This document shows, piece by piece, positions 12,001 to 21,058 of a DNA stretch of 64,000 nt. A program made the position numbers and the translations under genes. The stretch is from assembly GCA_037783415.1 (NCBI GenBank), contig JAZGTN010000097.1, forward strand, positions 2,852,001 through 2,916,000. Direction: 5' to 3'. A model generated the notes under the pieces. It worked only from the letters and a program-made list of their open reading frames with translations, was not told the DNA's origin and did no database searches. The DNA comes from Leptasterias polaris. Its lineage: Eukaryota > Echinodermata > Asteroidea > Forcipulatida > Asteriidae. Every line of letters begins with the position of its first letter. The stretch's first letter is position 1.

Positions 12001-12748
12001 ACAAAGGTAGTGTGTGGCTAACCCCTTTGATTGTGTGTTGTTGGTTTATACTGCTACAGTTTGGTGGATGCTTACAGGGCCTGTGCAATGGAAAAGGACA
12101 AGGAGAAACTGTTAGCTCATATGAAGTTCGGAAAACTACAGAGGTGAGAACAGGGAAACTGACAATAGATGGAGTTTTTTTTTCACAGGACTGTATAGAC
12201 TGTGCAAGTATAACGCCTATTCAAACATTTTGGGGATCATTTTGGTCCCACATACATTACTTTAACATGTTACGGAAACAAATTTGCGTGCTTTAACGGG
12301 TTCCAATGTTCAAATATGTGCGCGAGACTTGAACAGTGTAAAGGTGTAATGGGTGTAGGGCAAATTTTATTAATAAAATAAAACTCATACTGTTTGTCTC
12401 TTTTAGATAATCAGCTTTTCTAAGTCAGCTCCTCTGTTGAAAAAACAACAAATGAATAAATAAATAACAGGGTTTGATTTTGTCAATCTGCTAGCTAGAC
12501 GTTTTAAACCCTTTTTTTTTCTTATGATAGAAGAGAAAATGGTTTTGTTTGATTTTCATGGTTTTTTTTCCCCCCTCATTTTTTTAATATCAACTTTGTG
12601 TGTGTGTTGTTGTTTTTTTCATTCAATTTGTTGTCTGCATTTTTATGATGACTTTTTCTCACCTTTGTTGTCTTTGTTTAGAAACATCGGTCCCGTGCTG
12701 AGTAGGATGTTGCACATGTTCTACTGCTCCCGGGGTCCCCTGTCATGA
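1..12748 (+). CDS. MUS81: MUS81 structure-specific endonuclease subunit, 13 exons, 5' end missing
   Basis: Catalytic subunit of the MUS81-EME nuclease, an XPF-family enzyme that cuts 3' flaps, replication forks and nicked Holliday junctions in the nucleus. Seen here: joined exons 1-82, 1183-1271, 2450-2620, 3905-4071, 4622-4795, 5281-5767, 7401-7641, 8182-8298, 9052-9147, 10470-10595, 11200-11303, 12060-12143 and 12682-12748 stay in one frame and end at TGA. The order is winged helix, Ser-rich linker, ERCC4-type nuclease with LCVDSCET and [10 protein letters not shown], then C-terminal helix-hairpin-helix. The linker is long: about 667 residues are coded here even without the N-terminal HhH, against about 550 for the whole human protein. 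The start codon and N-terminal HhH lie left of the window. The family assignment is firm because the nuclease block matches my memory of human MUS81 nearly residue by residue. Confidence 0.95.
1183..1271 (+). CDS. MUS81: MUS81 exon b, winged helix
   Basis: Reads [20 protein letters not shown] and continues to DGNPA, following acceptor TTCGCAG and ending AG|GTAGGA in phase 2. It corresponds to the first half of the MUS81 winged-helix DNA-binding domain. Confidence 0.9.
2450..2620 (+). CDS. MUS81: MUS81 exon c, winged helix end and linker
   Basis: Acceptor TTTCAG, then [15 protein letters not shown], which completes the winged helix. A Gly/Pro-rich linker with KKRKEPG follows, possibly a nuclear localisation signal. 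Donor CAG|GTTGGA, phase 2. Confidence 0.9.
3310..3660 (+). repeat. tRNA-Leu-derived SINE
   Basis: The head (3310-3394) folds as a tRNA: TGTCATG pairs perfectly with CATGACA, box A-like GGCCGAGCGATTAAG and box B GGTTCGAATCCC are intact, and the anticodon loop TTCAAGT gives CAA (Leu). A body with TGTCCTTGAGCAAGATGC follows, so this is a SINE in a MUS81 intron, not a tRNA gene. Confidence 0.8.
3905..4071 (+). CDS. MUS81: MUS81 exon d, linker
   Basis: Flanked by TTTCAG and G|GTATGT and in frame with its neighbours. It codes a polar linker containing [16 protein letters not shown] know no named domain for this part. Confidence 0.85.
4622..4795 (+). CDS. MUS81: MUS81 exon e, linker
   Basis: Begins [16 protein letters not shown] after acceptor TTGACAG, ends CCAG|GTATAA in phase 1. 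It looks like a folded insertion (hydrophobic then YKRDYSKP) between winged helix and nuclease. Not recognised as a known domain. Confidence 0.85.
5281..5767 (+). CDS. MUS81: MUS81 exon f, Ser-rich linker and start of nuclease domain
   Basis: About 140 residues of Ser/Thr/Pro-rich disordered linker, then [15 protein letters not shown], which starts the ERCC4-type nuclease fold; its Asp is an expected metal ligand. Donor GG|GTGAGT, phase 2. Confidence 0.92.
6328..6473. mobile_element. MITE with ATAGACCCCTTGC ends, copy 1
   Basis: Begins ATAGACCCCTTGC and ends GACGTCATATGCAAGGGGTCT, roughly reverse complements. It lies in a MUS81 intron and shares ends with copies at 6809-6934 and 50294-50468. 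No coding capacity. Confidence 0.65.
6809..6934. mobile_element. MITE with TAGACC/GGTCTA-type ends, copy 2
   Basis: An imperfect palindrome: CGCCATCTTTGATGA near the left is mirrored by TCATCAACGATGGCG on the right, and the right end GCAAGGGGTCTATT equals that of the first copy. It contains the shared TGACGTCA motif. Confidence 0.6.
7401..7641 (+). CDS. MUS81: MUS81 exon g, catalytic core (GC donor)
   Basis: Contains [12 protein letters not shown] and [19 protein letters not shown], carrying the ERK(x)3D nuclease signature of the XPF/MUS81 family. The exon ends CAGAAG|GCAATA: a GC donor is needed to continue in frame into FRLKQCGL of the next exon. Confidence 0.93.
8182..8298 (+). CDS. MUS81: MUS81 exon h, nuclease domain
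   Basis: Codes 39 residues beginning [20 protein letters not shown] and ending NTQ, between TTCCAG and CAG|GTAGGT. Phase 0 on both sides. Confidence 0.93.
8790..8850 (+). repeat. Diverged copy of the GAAACGTC stem-loop repeat
   Basis: Contains GTCAAAACGTCAGCCC in the same arrangement as the better copies at 13737-13830 and 49746-49840, with a decayed stem. Interspersed repeat in a MUS81 intron. Confidence 0.4.
9052..9147 (+). CDS. MUS81: MUS81 exon i, nuclease domain
   Basis: Codes [20 protein letters not shown] and the helix up to LQGYYS, bounded by TTTCAG and TCG|GTATGC. Phase 0. Confidence 0.93.
9402..9470 (-). repeat. tRNA-like SINE fragment
   Basis: On the minus strand a box A-like GGCAGCAGGTGGTTAGAC is followed at tRNA spacing by GGTTTGAATCCCG. 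No proper acceptor stem is visible, so a SINE relic is preferred to a tRNA gene. Confidence 0.5.
10470..10595 (+). CDS. MUS81: MUS81 exon j
   Basis: Codes [13 protein letters not shown] through [15 protein letters not shown], bounded by TTTCAG and AAA|GTGAGT. It corresponds to the variable region between nuclease and C-terminal HhH; the TFKEFN motif matches human TFSDFN from memory. Confidence 0.92.
11200..11303 (+). CDS. MUS81: MUS81 exon k, C-terminal HhH
   Basis: Codes [20 protein letters not shown] and TQRYKTPS. The GLTAEKA hairpin marks the C-terminal (HhH)2 domain that binds EME1/EME2 and DNA. Donor GA|GTAAGT, phase 2. Confidence 0.92.
12060..12143 (+). CDS. MUS81: MUS81 exon l, C-terminal HhH
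   Basis: Reads [20 protein letters not shown] then MKFGKLQ after acceptor CTACAG, donor AG|GTGAGA in phase 2. The correct frame is not the longest open one here; it is fixed by phase and by homology. Confidence 0.9.
12682..12748 (+). CDS. MUS81: MUS81 last exon
   Basis: Codes [20 protein letters not shown] plus S and TGA (12746-12748), after acceptor TTGTTTAG. It matches the conserved MUS81 C terminus (human NLGPALSRTLSQLYCSYGPL from memory). Confidence 0.94.
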
Positions 12749-13090
12749 TATGGAAGCCGCTGCCAGCACCAGCCCGTAAACCTCTACTCACTACCCTTGA
12801 TCAGGGTGAACGATTGGAGACTTGCACTGGGTGGTCTTTGTTTCTGCTCCAGTCGGTTGTGGCCTCTAATCTGTTTGCAAGAACAGATGTCTCATTTTGG
12901 TTTTGTTACTCATAGGTATATTTTTGGTGTGCTAGAGTGGATGCCAATAGTTGGTTTTGGGGTGTTTTTTTTTGTGTGTTTTTTTGGGGGGGGGTTGGTG
13001 TATTTATTGTTGCAGTTGTTTTTCGGTTTTGCTTTGTTCTTTGCATCCTGGGATTTTCTACTTGCACAGCACGCATGTACCATGTTTTGT

Positions 13091-13096
13091 ATTAAA
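13091..13096 (+). promoter_or_regulatory. Candidate MUS81 poly(A) signal ATTAAA
   Basis: ATTAAA lies about 340 bases after the MUS81 stop. A canonical AATAAA occurs further on at 13572-13577. Either could end the transcript; only 3'-end reads could choose. Confidence 0.35.
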
Positions 13097-13736
13097 ACAC
13101 ATCCAGTAGTTGAACCAGTTGAACTTTTTTCTTTCAATACATTTTGCATTCACTCTTGTAGGAGTTCTTAAACTTATGGAGTTACCTTTTCATGTTTAAG
13201 AGAAATGCAAACAGACAATACAGTTTTGATTGGCCAGAAGTGCCCCCCCCCCCCACAACAAAATGGTGCACCCCTTGTGCCCCCTAAAATTTTACAATAG
13301 TTTTTGGCACTGCCCAGATTCCAGAAGTGTGTTAATTCTCAGTTGGTCAGCTGGTTTTCTTCCCCCTCTCTCTCTCGAGAGAGGACTCGACAACAAATTC
13401 AAAATTTTCGTTTTTCTAAATGTTCTTGATGTGTATCTGTTTTTATCTTGAAGTGATTGTTAATCTGAAACGACTAATTAACTATTATCAAGCTTTACCC
13501 CATTGCAAGTTTTGAATTTATTTTCTCTGACTTCAAATCTGACCTCACTTTCACCACAAACTGACTCAATTAATAAAAAAAAATTAAAACTTTAATCATG
13601 GAGCCATTTGCATACAGCTACCACCTGGCTGATTGTTGCTTTTTATCAAAATAACAGATGCACTCATGTTGGCTGTAATGCAAAACATGTTCGCGTTGTT
13701 TAATTACGAGAAAATAGAATTAGCTGTTGCAAACTG

Positions 13737-13830
13737 CTTACCAACTAAAAGGACCTGTGGTATAAATGCAAAAAATAAGTTAGTGGCCTGACGTTTCGAC
13801 CCTAGCAGAGTCTTTCTCGTTACGTTAAGT
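13737..13830 (-). repeat. GAAACGTC stem-loop repeat, well-preserved copy
   Basis: On the minus strand it reads GAGAAAGACTCTGCTAGGGT followed by CGAAACGTCAGGCC. GACTCT pairs with AGGGTC around loop GCT. The flank ending in ACCACAGGTCCTTTTAGTTG is shared with the copy at 49746-49840. Confidence 0.7.
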
Positions 13831-15500
13831 TAAGAACTAGCTACATTAAACCTGAATGGCTAGGACTGTTAACACTTTGGAGCTGTTCCTTTGTAGTATG
13901 TGGGAGCAGGAATTGGATACAGTCAACTGTTATAAAGAGTACTGCTTACATGGAGTCGATTTTGAAGTCCAGAATGTCATTTCTGCTTTGTGTTTCTTTG
14001 TATTGCCGTTTTCTTATGATGACAGCGTTCCTAATATAAAGAGGTAATTTGGCCAGTCCCAGTGATCTTGTTATTACGAGAGTCACTATACTGTAATAGA
14101 ACTGAAGGGTTGCAGTTATAGAACAATTCAAACCCCAGGTGAAAACAGTTCTGTTTACTTTACTTTTCTGGCCACACTGTCTAAATAGAAACATAAATGA
14201 AATGAATAAAATAAAATGAAATAGCATCATGTTCCGCTTTCTTTTTCAATTCGTTCGACTGAGCATCGAGGTTGTATACGCAGTTAAGTTTGTGACGCAG
14301 CCATGTGACAGTCTCACTCTTCGGTTATTTTCTGCTGTAGCTATTATGCGCATCTTATTGGCGTACTAGGTCCAAGCTAATTGTTTGTATCTGGAAGACA
14401 CTGATAACGAGATGTACAATTCTGAACATTATCTGATGATCGCTTTCTAAAGTATACCCTTACGAGAATTACTGAAGCTGAGTATAAAGTATCATTCGCT
14501 TGTAGGAAAGGAGACCAGAGGAAATTTGGACACGAAGAAGACTTTCTCCAAAAATGTTTGACTTTGCCCAAATCACATAGTTATTTGGCGAGAGTTACTG
14601 AGGCTAAACATGAATGGAGGCTGAACTTGTATTAAGGAGACCGGATAAATATTGTTTCACAGTGTTGTCTTTATGTAAATGGATGTGCTGGGCACGCCAT
14701 CGAGGACATCAATTATTTGTTTTTCGTGATTTGAAACGCTCTGGACAACACTTTAAACTATTCCAATTTCTGACTCGCCGTCCCTTTCATGATACAAATT
14801 ACTTCCCAATCGAAAAGAAGAAAAAAAAAGCATAAACTACAAAACTTCAGATTACATTCTATTCCACGTGCAGCTACTTCCATACTTGGAGGCTACTTGA
14901 TTATTAAGGACATTTAGTTATGTTGGATTCTTTGCATGGATAACGGAGAGCAGAGAGTTGACCTATAGTTTGTGTGTTCCTCGCTATTTCTCTGTGGATG
15001 CACCCACGATTCGTATCGCACCGCCACCTGGTTATTTCCTGCTGTAGCTTGGCATTCTAAAGACATTGACTCAGGCAAAACTATTGATGATCCCGATGGT
15101 ATGATATTCTACTATATTTGGGACTGGATCTTCTATTGGTGAGAGTTGATGAGGTTGAGCATTGATACGACTGGCCTAGGCCTATCATTTGCACACTTCT
15201 ATACAGGAGACTATAAGGCATGAAGGATACTTTCTACAAGACTGTCCACTCAGTTTCATACCAATGAGATATCTGTGGTTCTCAAGATCGTGATCGGCTC
15301 CATCCACTTTTGATACTGGAATCGACAGATAAGGACAGCAATTATTTGTTATTCATTGTGACTGGAAACCCTGATCGTGACGACGTCATTTAAACACTTG
15401 CATTAATTGGTTATGTACGGATCTTGATTTGGGACTCTTCAAGGCATTGCAGACTTTACATTACGTGGATATATTTATTAGTTATTTTGAGATTCTTGGA

Positions 15501-16329
15501 ATGGATAACTCAACCGAGCCCGCTGATTCTATTGACGGACCAAGCTATGTACTCCTCTGTGTTTGCTTCTTCATAATAGTCGGCAATATCTTCTCATTGA
15601 TTGTGCTACATCGCATACGGGACATGCATGATATCACTAAACAGCTCATGGTGGCATTAACAAATTGCAGACCTGGCTGTGGGATTATTTGGCTTTCTTG
15701 ATAACTTATTTGATGATGTGCTTGTGCTACAAGATTTACCTTTGTTCTTTCAGATTGTGGGACTGAATATACTGTCAATTATTACTGCTGTTACGCTATA
15801 TAGCGGTGTCACAACCATTGCGACTTAACACAATTGTTACAAAGAAACGGGTGTTTATAACAGTTTTGTGCAACAATACCTAGCCTTACAATAAGCTGTG
15901 GTGCAATTGCAGCATCTATTGGTGAAATAGATCAGTCATTGGAGCAAATTGCAATACTATTGTTTTTTTGTTCCTGTCTTAATCCCACCTCTGATTATTA
16001 TTGTTGTATATGTTAAAATGCTGTTGACAGCTCGTCTTCAGGCTCGGCGTATAGCTGCAGCTGAGGTGGGTTTGAACGCCGAAGATGTAAACGCTCAGCT
16101 TCGTTGTTCCAACTCGAAATCTTTAAATACATTTATGATTATCACTGGTACTATAATAGTTACCTGGCTCCCATCCATTATAGCCATTTACCCGCTGTAT
16201 TTCTCACCAAATAAAGTTATCATGACATTTCTAGAATTTTTGCAATTAAGCAATTCATGGCTAAATACATTGATCTATTACTGGAGAGACAAAGTTTTTA
16301 GAAACATGGCAAAAAGACTTATTTTTTGA
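15501..16329 (+). pseudogene. Intronless class A GPCR pseudogene
   Basis: A rhodopsin-like seven-helix receptor broken by frameshifts. Starting at ATG 15501, TM1 (LLCVCFFIIVGNIFSLIVLH) and the start of TM2 are in one frame. TM2 (ADLAVGLFGFLDN), the RYIAVSQPLR segment after TM3 and TM4 (PSLTISCGAIAAS) are each in another frame; TM5 to TM7 are open from 15949 to TGA at 16327-16329. TM6 has WLPS and TM7 has SWLNTLIYYWRD in place of NPxxY. The Asp of the DRY motif is lost where about two bases are missing. At least four indels with almost no stop codons suggest recent loss, or errors in the assembly. The subfamily (amine-like or orphan) cannot be settled from the sequence alone. Confidence 0.85.
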
Positions 16330-16960
16330 AACAGCGAACGCGTAGGCCCGAATCCTTTACAATTTATAAAAACAATTGTATTAAGAATACTGTCTCGTGT
16401 TCATTATTAGGTGAGTCAAGATGCATCGCACGAATTTGCTGATTTGATTATAAACCACCTTTTTTTAATACTATCAATGGTGATATTGAGCGAGAGCAAA
16501 TCAGTTGATCGTTCTGTAACAGTTAATAATAAAACAAAGGAAAAAATTCGCTATAAGCATGTACATAAAGGCTTTTTTTTTTTTTAATTGAAGTGTGTGT
16601 TCCCAGCCACCTTTCGTCTGCAATGGGTGTTCAACCACCACTGCCGAAGGATTTCAAGCCTTCAATGGTGGGACAGTCTCGAAGTAAGCACTGGAACGGA
16701 ACACCCTGAGCAGTGTCACAGCCAAATAGCCAAATGGTTTGGACCCAGATGATTTTAAAGTTAGCTTTGACAAGTGAAAAGAAGCACTTTACACTTGCTT
16801 GGAATTGCAACCCTCTGCAGTGTGCACTGACCTTGTGACATTATTATATACAGCTCTATCCGCACAACCAAATAGTGATCTTCTATAATAGTTCATGCTT
16901 CAATACGACGACCGTAGCTTGTTGTTATATTGTCACCATCACATTTGGAAGTTTGTTAAC

Positions 16961-17283
16961 GGCAGGGTATACTGTTGTTAAATGCCAAAGACCAGTATCC
17001 TCACTTGGTGTACACAATTTGGGCTCAATTAATTGGTCATCGAAGCTGCAAGAAAATAGTGAAAGAAAAACACCTTTGTTGCATAGAATTGTGTGCTTTC
17101 AGATGCCATGAGAAAGGCTTCCAAAATCATATTTGTGGGTGAAAAGTTACCTCTTTCTCTAAAACTACATAATTTCAAAGGGGTTCGTTACGAACAATGT
17201 TTTATAATATCAACAGGTCTCCAGTGATCTGTACCAATTAAAGTTTTTATGGTCATAAACTTTTGGAGTAATTACCAAACTCC
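16961..17283. mobile_element. Diverged AGGCACTGG-type MITE
   Basis: Shares ACCAGTAT...TCACTTGGTGTA, TTGGGCTCAATT, GTGTGCTTTCAGATGCC and GAGTAATTACCAAA, in the same order, with the better copy at 63464-63831. The ends are eroded. Confidence 0.65.
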
Positions 17284-18111
17284 ATAGCTCACGAATATGT
17301 AGACGAGTAGGTCAATAAAATTAGTAGAAAATCTTTCAGTAAATTGTATTTAGTTTTCTACAACACTTGCTTGAGTAAAAATATAATTTTTAACAAAACC
17401 CTGTAATGTTATATCCAGGATTTGGTGACTGTGGCTTGATTGATAACCCTTTTTGTGTTTTAGGTAGATTTTGATGGACTTGCACTATAGGCCTACCACC
17501 CACACAGATCCATGTTATTTGATTGGTGGATCACGCCTCACATGGCATTATATTTGTTCATGTATTTACTGCCGCGACAGGCGCCGTCCAATATGGATAA
17601 TAATATTGGACGCTTCGCAGCGTCCTTTCCAAATCAATCGTTCCCTGCCCGTTTGTCAAATCGAGACAAGGTAATGTCACGGCAGACAAGGTTAATGTTG
17701 GTGTCTAATACATGGATTCTTCCGTATTCCGTATATATTCAAAGTGGATATTAAACATTTGAGTTGCTGTGTCCCAGTAGCTTTAATCTTCTTGGTCCAT
17801 GTTTTGGACTGAGTGTTTTATAAAACAGTAAAACACATATGGACTGGCATAATTTGTTCACTAGTTGACATCTATCACCTCTGGAGCCTGTGACAAGAAC
17901 AAGGTCCTATTTCCCGAGGCTGAAGGAAATAGGACACCTAGTTACTTGGGGTGCATAAAATTCACTGGTGACCTCATTGCCAGTTCATATGTATACTGTA
18001 AACCATTTTCTCAAAAAATTGAAGTCCTACATATTTGTTTAAATTTCTTTGGCATGGACATTGACCCATTGATATAATATGGAAATTTGGGGCTTTTATT
18101 CTGCTCATCAA

Positions 18112-18150
18112 ATATTTATTTATTTATTTATTTAATTATTTAATTATTTC
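18112..18150. repeat. ATTT microsatellite
   Basis: Runs of ATTT and TTAATT units next to a sequence that looks like the 3' end of a retrotransposon. Confidence 0.7.
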
Positions 18151-19329
18151 CAGGCAGCACACATACAGTACATATAAAGAACTAACAAAATAGAATAAGA
18201 CTGTTGGAACAAGCCTGCAGATAACTTTAAAGCGAAAATAATCACTATCTAAAGGCGTTCCAGACAATAAAAACCTACAAATGCAAACAAAATAAAGTAC
18301 AAAAACAAACGCATCAATTCTTTTTTAAATTACATAAAAAACTATCAATTGAGACAGTCCTGGTTGTGCTCAGCATCCAACTATTGAAGAGAACTTGGTT
18401 TGATTAAGCCAAGAGATGCTATTCCGGACAGATATTGTCATCAGAGTCACCATCAAAGTCGAAAAAATTCACACAAAATTCCATGACATTGACAGTTAAC
18501 TTGAACACAAACTATTTTTTTCACCGTTTACACAAACCTTGACCGTTTAATTTGATGAATCTTCAGACTCCAAAGGTTTGGATGGTTGATTGAGCATTCC
18601 AAATAGACACTACTGTGTTTCAACCTTGGTCTAGTTTTGATTTAGGAGGGATGGTGTTAAACTTACCATCCCACATAATTAAGGAATTTGACACAAGCAA
18701 ACATACCAAAATTTTCTTTGCAAATTTACCACTTTAATGGAACTTCTTGAATCTGCTTTAAAAAACCCCATAAACTACAATATCTGATTAATAACTTAAT
18801 AATGGTTTATAAAGATGCATTTTTAAACTTTAGTCAGTATAATACTGACTGTACTAAAAGATTTAACGAGCAAGATTGAATTTCAAAACTCAGTTGAGAA
18901 CGCTAGTGTGCACGAAATCCTGACAAAAAATAAAACCCGTGTTTTCTTGTAAACTATAACCACCAAATTTGGCTGTTGGATTATTATGTCTTTCTCACCA
19001 CTCACAGAATTTAACTTTAATCACAGACCTCTTTAGTAAGCCCACAGATAAACATCAATACCTCTATTCCACCAGCTGTCACTCCCAACATTGGAAAACC
19101 AGCATATCCCACCCAGTCTCAGGGATCTCATTGTCCGGGCAGAAGTGTGTGTTCCCCCCCCCCCCCATATTAAAACCATTAATCACATATAATAAAAGAA
19201 ATGTTGTCTGAGAAGTACCGGTACTTGTCATATCAACTTCAAACTTAAGTTCTACGCAGACTCTGTGTACAACCTCAGGAACTGTCAGCCAGCGAAATGG
19301 CACAAACAAAAACCAGTTACTATCCATGG

Positions 19330-19765
19330 AGCTACATTGAATCCTAGCGGAACAGTTGAAGCTATTAACAATCAGTTTGCGGAAATATGCAATCAGCTAC
19401 CAGCTTTAGCGCTTCAGCCAAGTCTAGCATACCTCGATAAGTAAACAACTGGCTAATAGAATTGAAAATGTACAAAAACGTGCTTGTCGCGTTATGTTAG
19501 GCTCTCATCGGTATCACAGTTACTCCAATGCTTTGGAAGTTCTAGGTATTTCTAGCCTTGAAACTAGGAGAGACACCTTACTGTATAACTTTGGCACAAA
19601 ACTATTACTTCCCCAGATTTAGAAATATGCTCCCCCTCTTAAATTGAATAACACAACTACCAGAATACTCAGAAACAGTTCCACGTCTACGCTAGTTGTA
19701 CCTTAGTGCAAAACTGATAGATACATGAAGTCTGCAATTCCTGTTTTAGCTAAACTTTTGTAATT
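19330..19765 (+). mobile_element. CR1-like non-LTR retrotransposon 3' fragment, internally deleted
   Basis: One frame reads GTVEAINNQFAEICNQLPAL, typical of the stretch just before the reverse transcriptase. After a stop the sequence jumps to NRIENVQKRACRVMLGSHRY, a LEALGI/LEVLGI-like segment and SLETRRDTLLYNF, typical of the C-terminal tail after the reverse transcriptase. The catalytic RT motifs are missing and later stops are present. A dead fragment. Confidence 0.75.
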
Positions 19766-19931
19766 CTTAATTGTTTACAATATAGGTGCAAGTGAGTACT
19801 TTGTTGTAATTTTATGCTTCTACTCTGTTTAACTGGTATGTAAAATTGTTTAATTCTTGTAAAGTGTAAACGTGTTTATTTCAGCTACTCTTTTGTGGCT
19901 GCCTACCTCGTGTTTTAATATGAATAAGCCA

Positions 19932-19955
19932 GAATAATAATAATAATAATAATAT
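19932..19955. repeat. AAT microsatellite
   Basis: About seven TAA/AAT units immediately after the LINE remnant, consistent with the simple-repeat tail of a non-LTR element. Confidence 0.8.
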
Positions 19956-20582
19956 ATGCCACATAACTGTTTAGGCGCCCAACACTTGCAATTGAATTAG
20001 ACTCCTTCGTCAACCATGCAGATGGTTCCACCAATAAGACGGGGGCCATGTCACTTACACCACCACTAATCCCATCTATCTTATTTCTTGCAAAGTTTGT
20101 GATGTTTAATATAGGTGAAACCAAAACAATTAACTCAAGAGGCGTTTCTGTGGTCTTAATAGATCCACAGTCGACACCCAAAAGCTGGATACACACGTAG
20201 GGCATCACTTTAATCTTCCTTATCACTCTAATTCTAACATGATTTCACAGAGCATTAAAGACTGTGGATTATTATGGTGCCTCCAGACCATCCAACCCCA
20301 TGGTCTAACCATCCAAGAAGGAAATGATGAAAACCTTGTTGTCTTTGCCTTCTTATTTTTCCCACAGATATCATCCCTTTTAGTCTTCCTCAGTCACTAA
20401 TTATTTACTTTGTTCTCCCTATTCCCACCTTTCATTTTGTGTATCGAACCTTCTGAGGTTAATCGCCCCTTCCCTCTCCCTCCGTCTCCTACTTTATCCC
20501 TTGCTTCTTTTGACCGTTTTCTGCTTCTCTCGTTGACTGCTTCTGTTACACTAGTAAACTAGTATGTGTGTGTGTTGTGTTG

Positions 20583-20645
20583 TCATTTAGCTTTTGAGAA
20601 AGACTCTGATAGGGTCAAAATGTCGGGCCATTATTAATTCTTTTG
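20583..20645 (+). repeat. GAAACGTC stem-loop repeat, diverged copy
   Basis: Reads GTCATTTAGCTTTTGAGAAA then GACTCTGATAGGGTCAAAAT. The GACTCT/AGGGTC stem is kept; the following core has changed to AAAATGTC. Confidence 0.6.
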
Positions 20646-20810
20646 CAGAGTTTAACTTTGTAATAATATTAGAAAAACTGGAGAACACCCCCAACACACA
20701 AAAAACAAACAATATATACTAAAGTACTTAAAACTATCCTTATTTTACTGATCTGATCTGAGAAAATGATGCTCTGAGTAGGTAAGGTTCGCACAATCCC
20801 TTTATCTTGG

Positions 20811-20816
20811 TTTATT
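20811..20816 (-). promoter_or_regulatory. Poly(A) signal of the SVEP1-like gene
   Basis: AATAAA on the minus strand, about 80 bases after the stop codon at 20895-20897. The position supports 20895-21058 as the true last exon and implies a short 3' UTR. Confidence 0.7.
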
Positions 20817-20894
20817 CAGACTTGCACAGTCTTTAAGAGTGATAAGTTCCAGAATTCAGACAAGGCAACCTGAGTGGCCCTCGTGTGTGGTCCA

Positions 20895-21058
20895 CTACAG
20901 ATGGACACAATCCTCTTTGCCGACCGATCCAGCATACAGAGTGGTAAATCCTCTTGGGCAGGTGTGGCAGAGAGTTGCGCCCTGTTTTGACTGGTAGGTT
21001 CCAGAGGGACATTCTCGGCACGCGTCTCCATCATCAAATGTACCAGAATAACAAGGAA
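20895..21058 (-). CDS. SVEP1-like: SVEP1-like last exon, GCC2/GCC3 repeat 4 and stop
   Basis: [20 protein letters not shown] then [17 protein letters not shown] and KEDCVHL followed by TAG (20895-20897). The same module type as the three 162-base exons at 36-39 kb. Acceptor CTACCAG. Confidence 0.88.

Larger units (their letters stand above)
12749..15500. other. Intergenic, repeat-rich
   Basis: Holds the MUS81 3' UTR, T- and C-rich homopolymer runs near 12967 and 13243, one GAAACGTC repeat and two degenerate copies of a leader-like sequence in front of the GPCR pseudogene. I see no supported coding exon; the open frames near 12797 and 14614 lack codon bias, homology and splice logic. Confidence 0.6.
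16330..20810. other. Intergenic, repeat-rich
   Basis: Between the GPCR pseudogene and the 3' end of the SVEP1-like gene. It contains a diverged AGGCACTGG-type MITE (16961-17283), an ATTT microsatellite (18112-18150), a CR1-like LINE remnant (19330-19765), an AAT microsatellite (19932-19955) and a GAAACGTC repeat (20583-20645). No supported host exon was found. Confidence 0.6.

Noticed and set aside
12797..13171. A 124-codon frame after the MUS81 stop
   Set aside because: T- and G-rich 3' UTR/intergenic sequence with homopolymer runs; no recognisable protein.
19915..20226. A 103-codon minus-strand open frame
   Set aside because: It ends in a run of Ile from the AAT microsatellite and has no homology I recognise; the plus strand reads similarly well. 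Probably repeat-derived.
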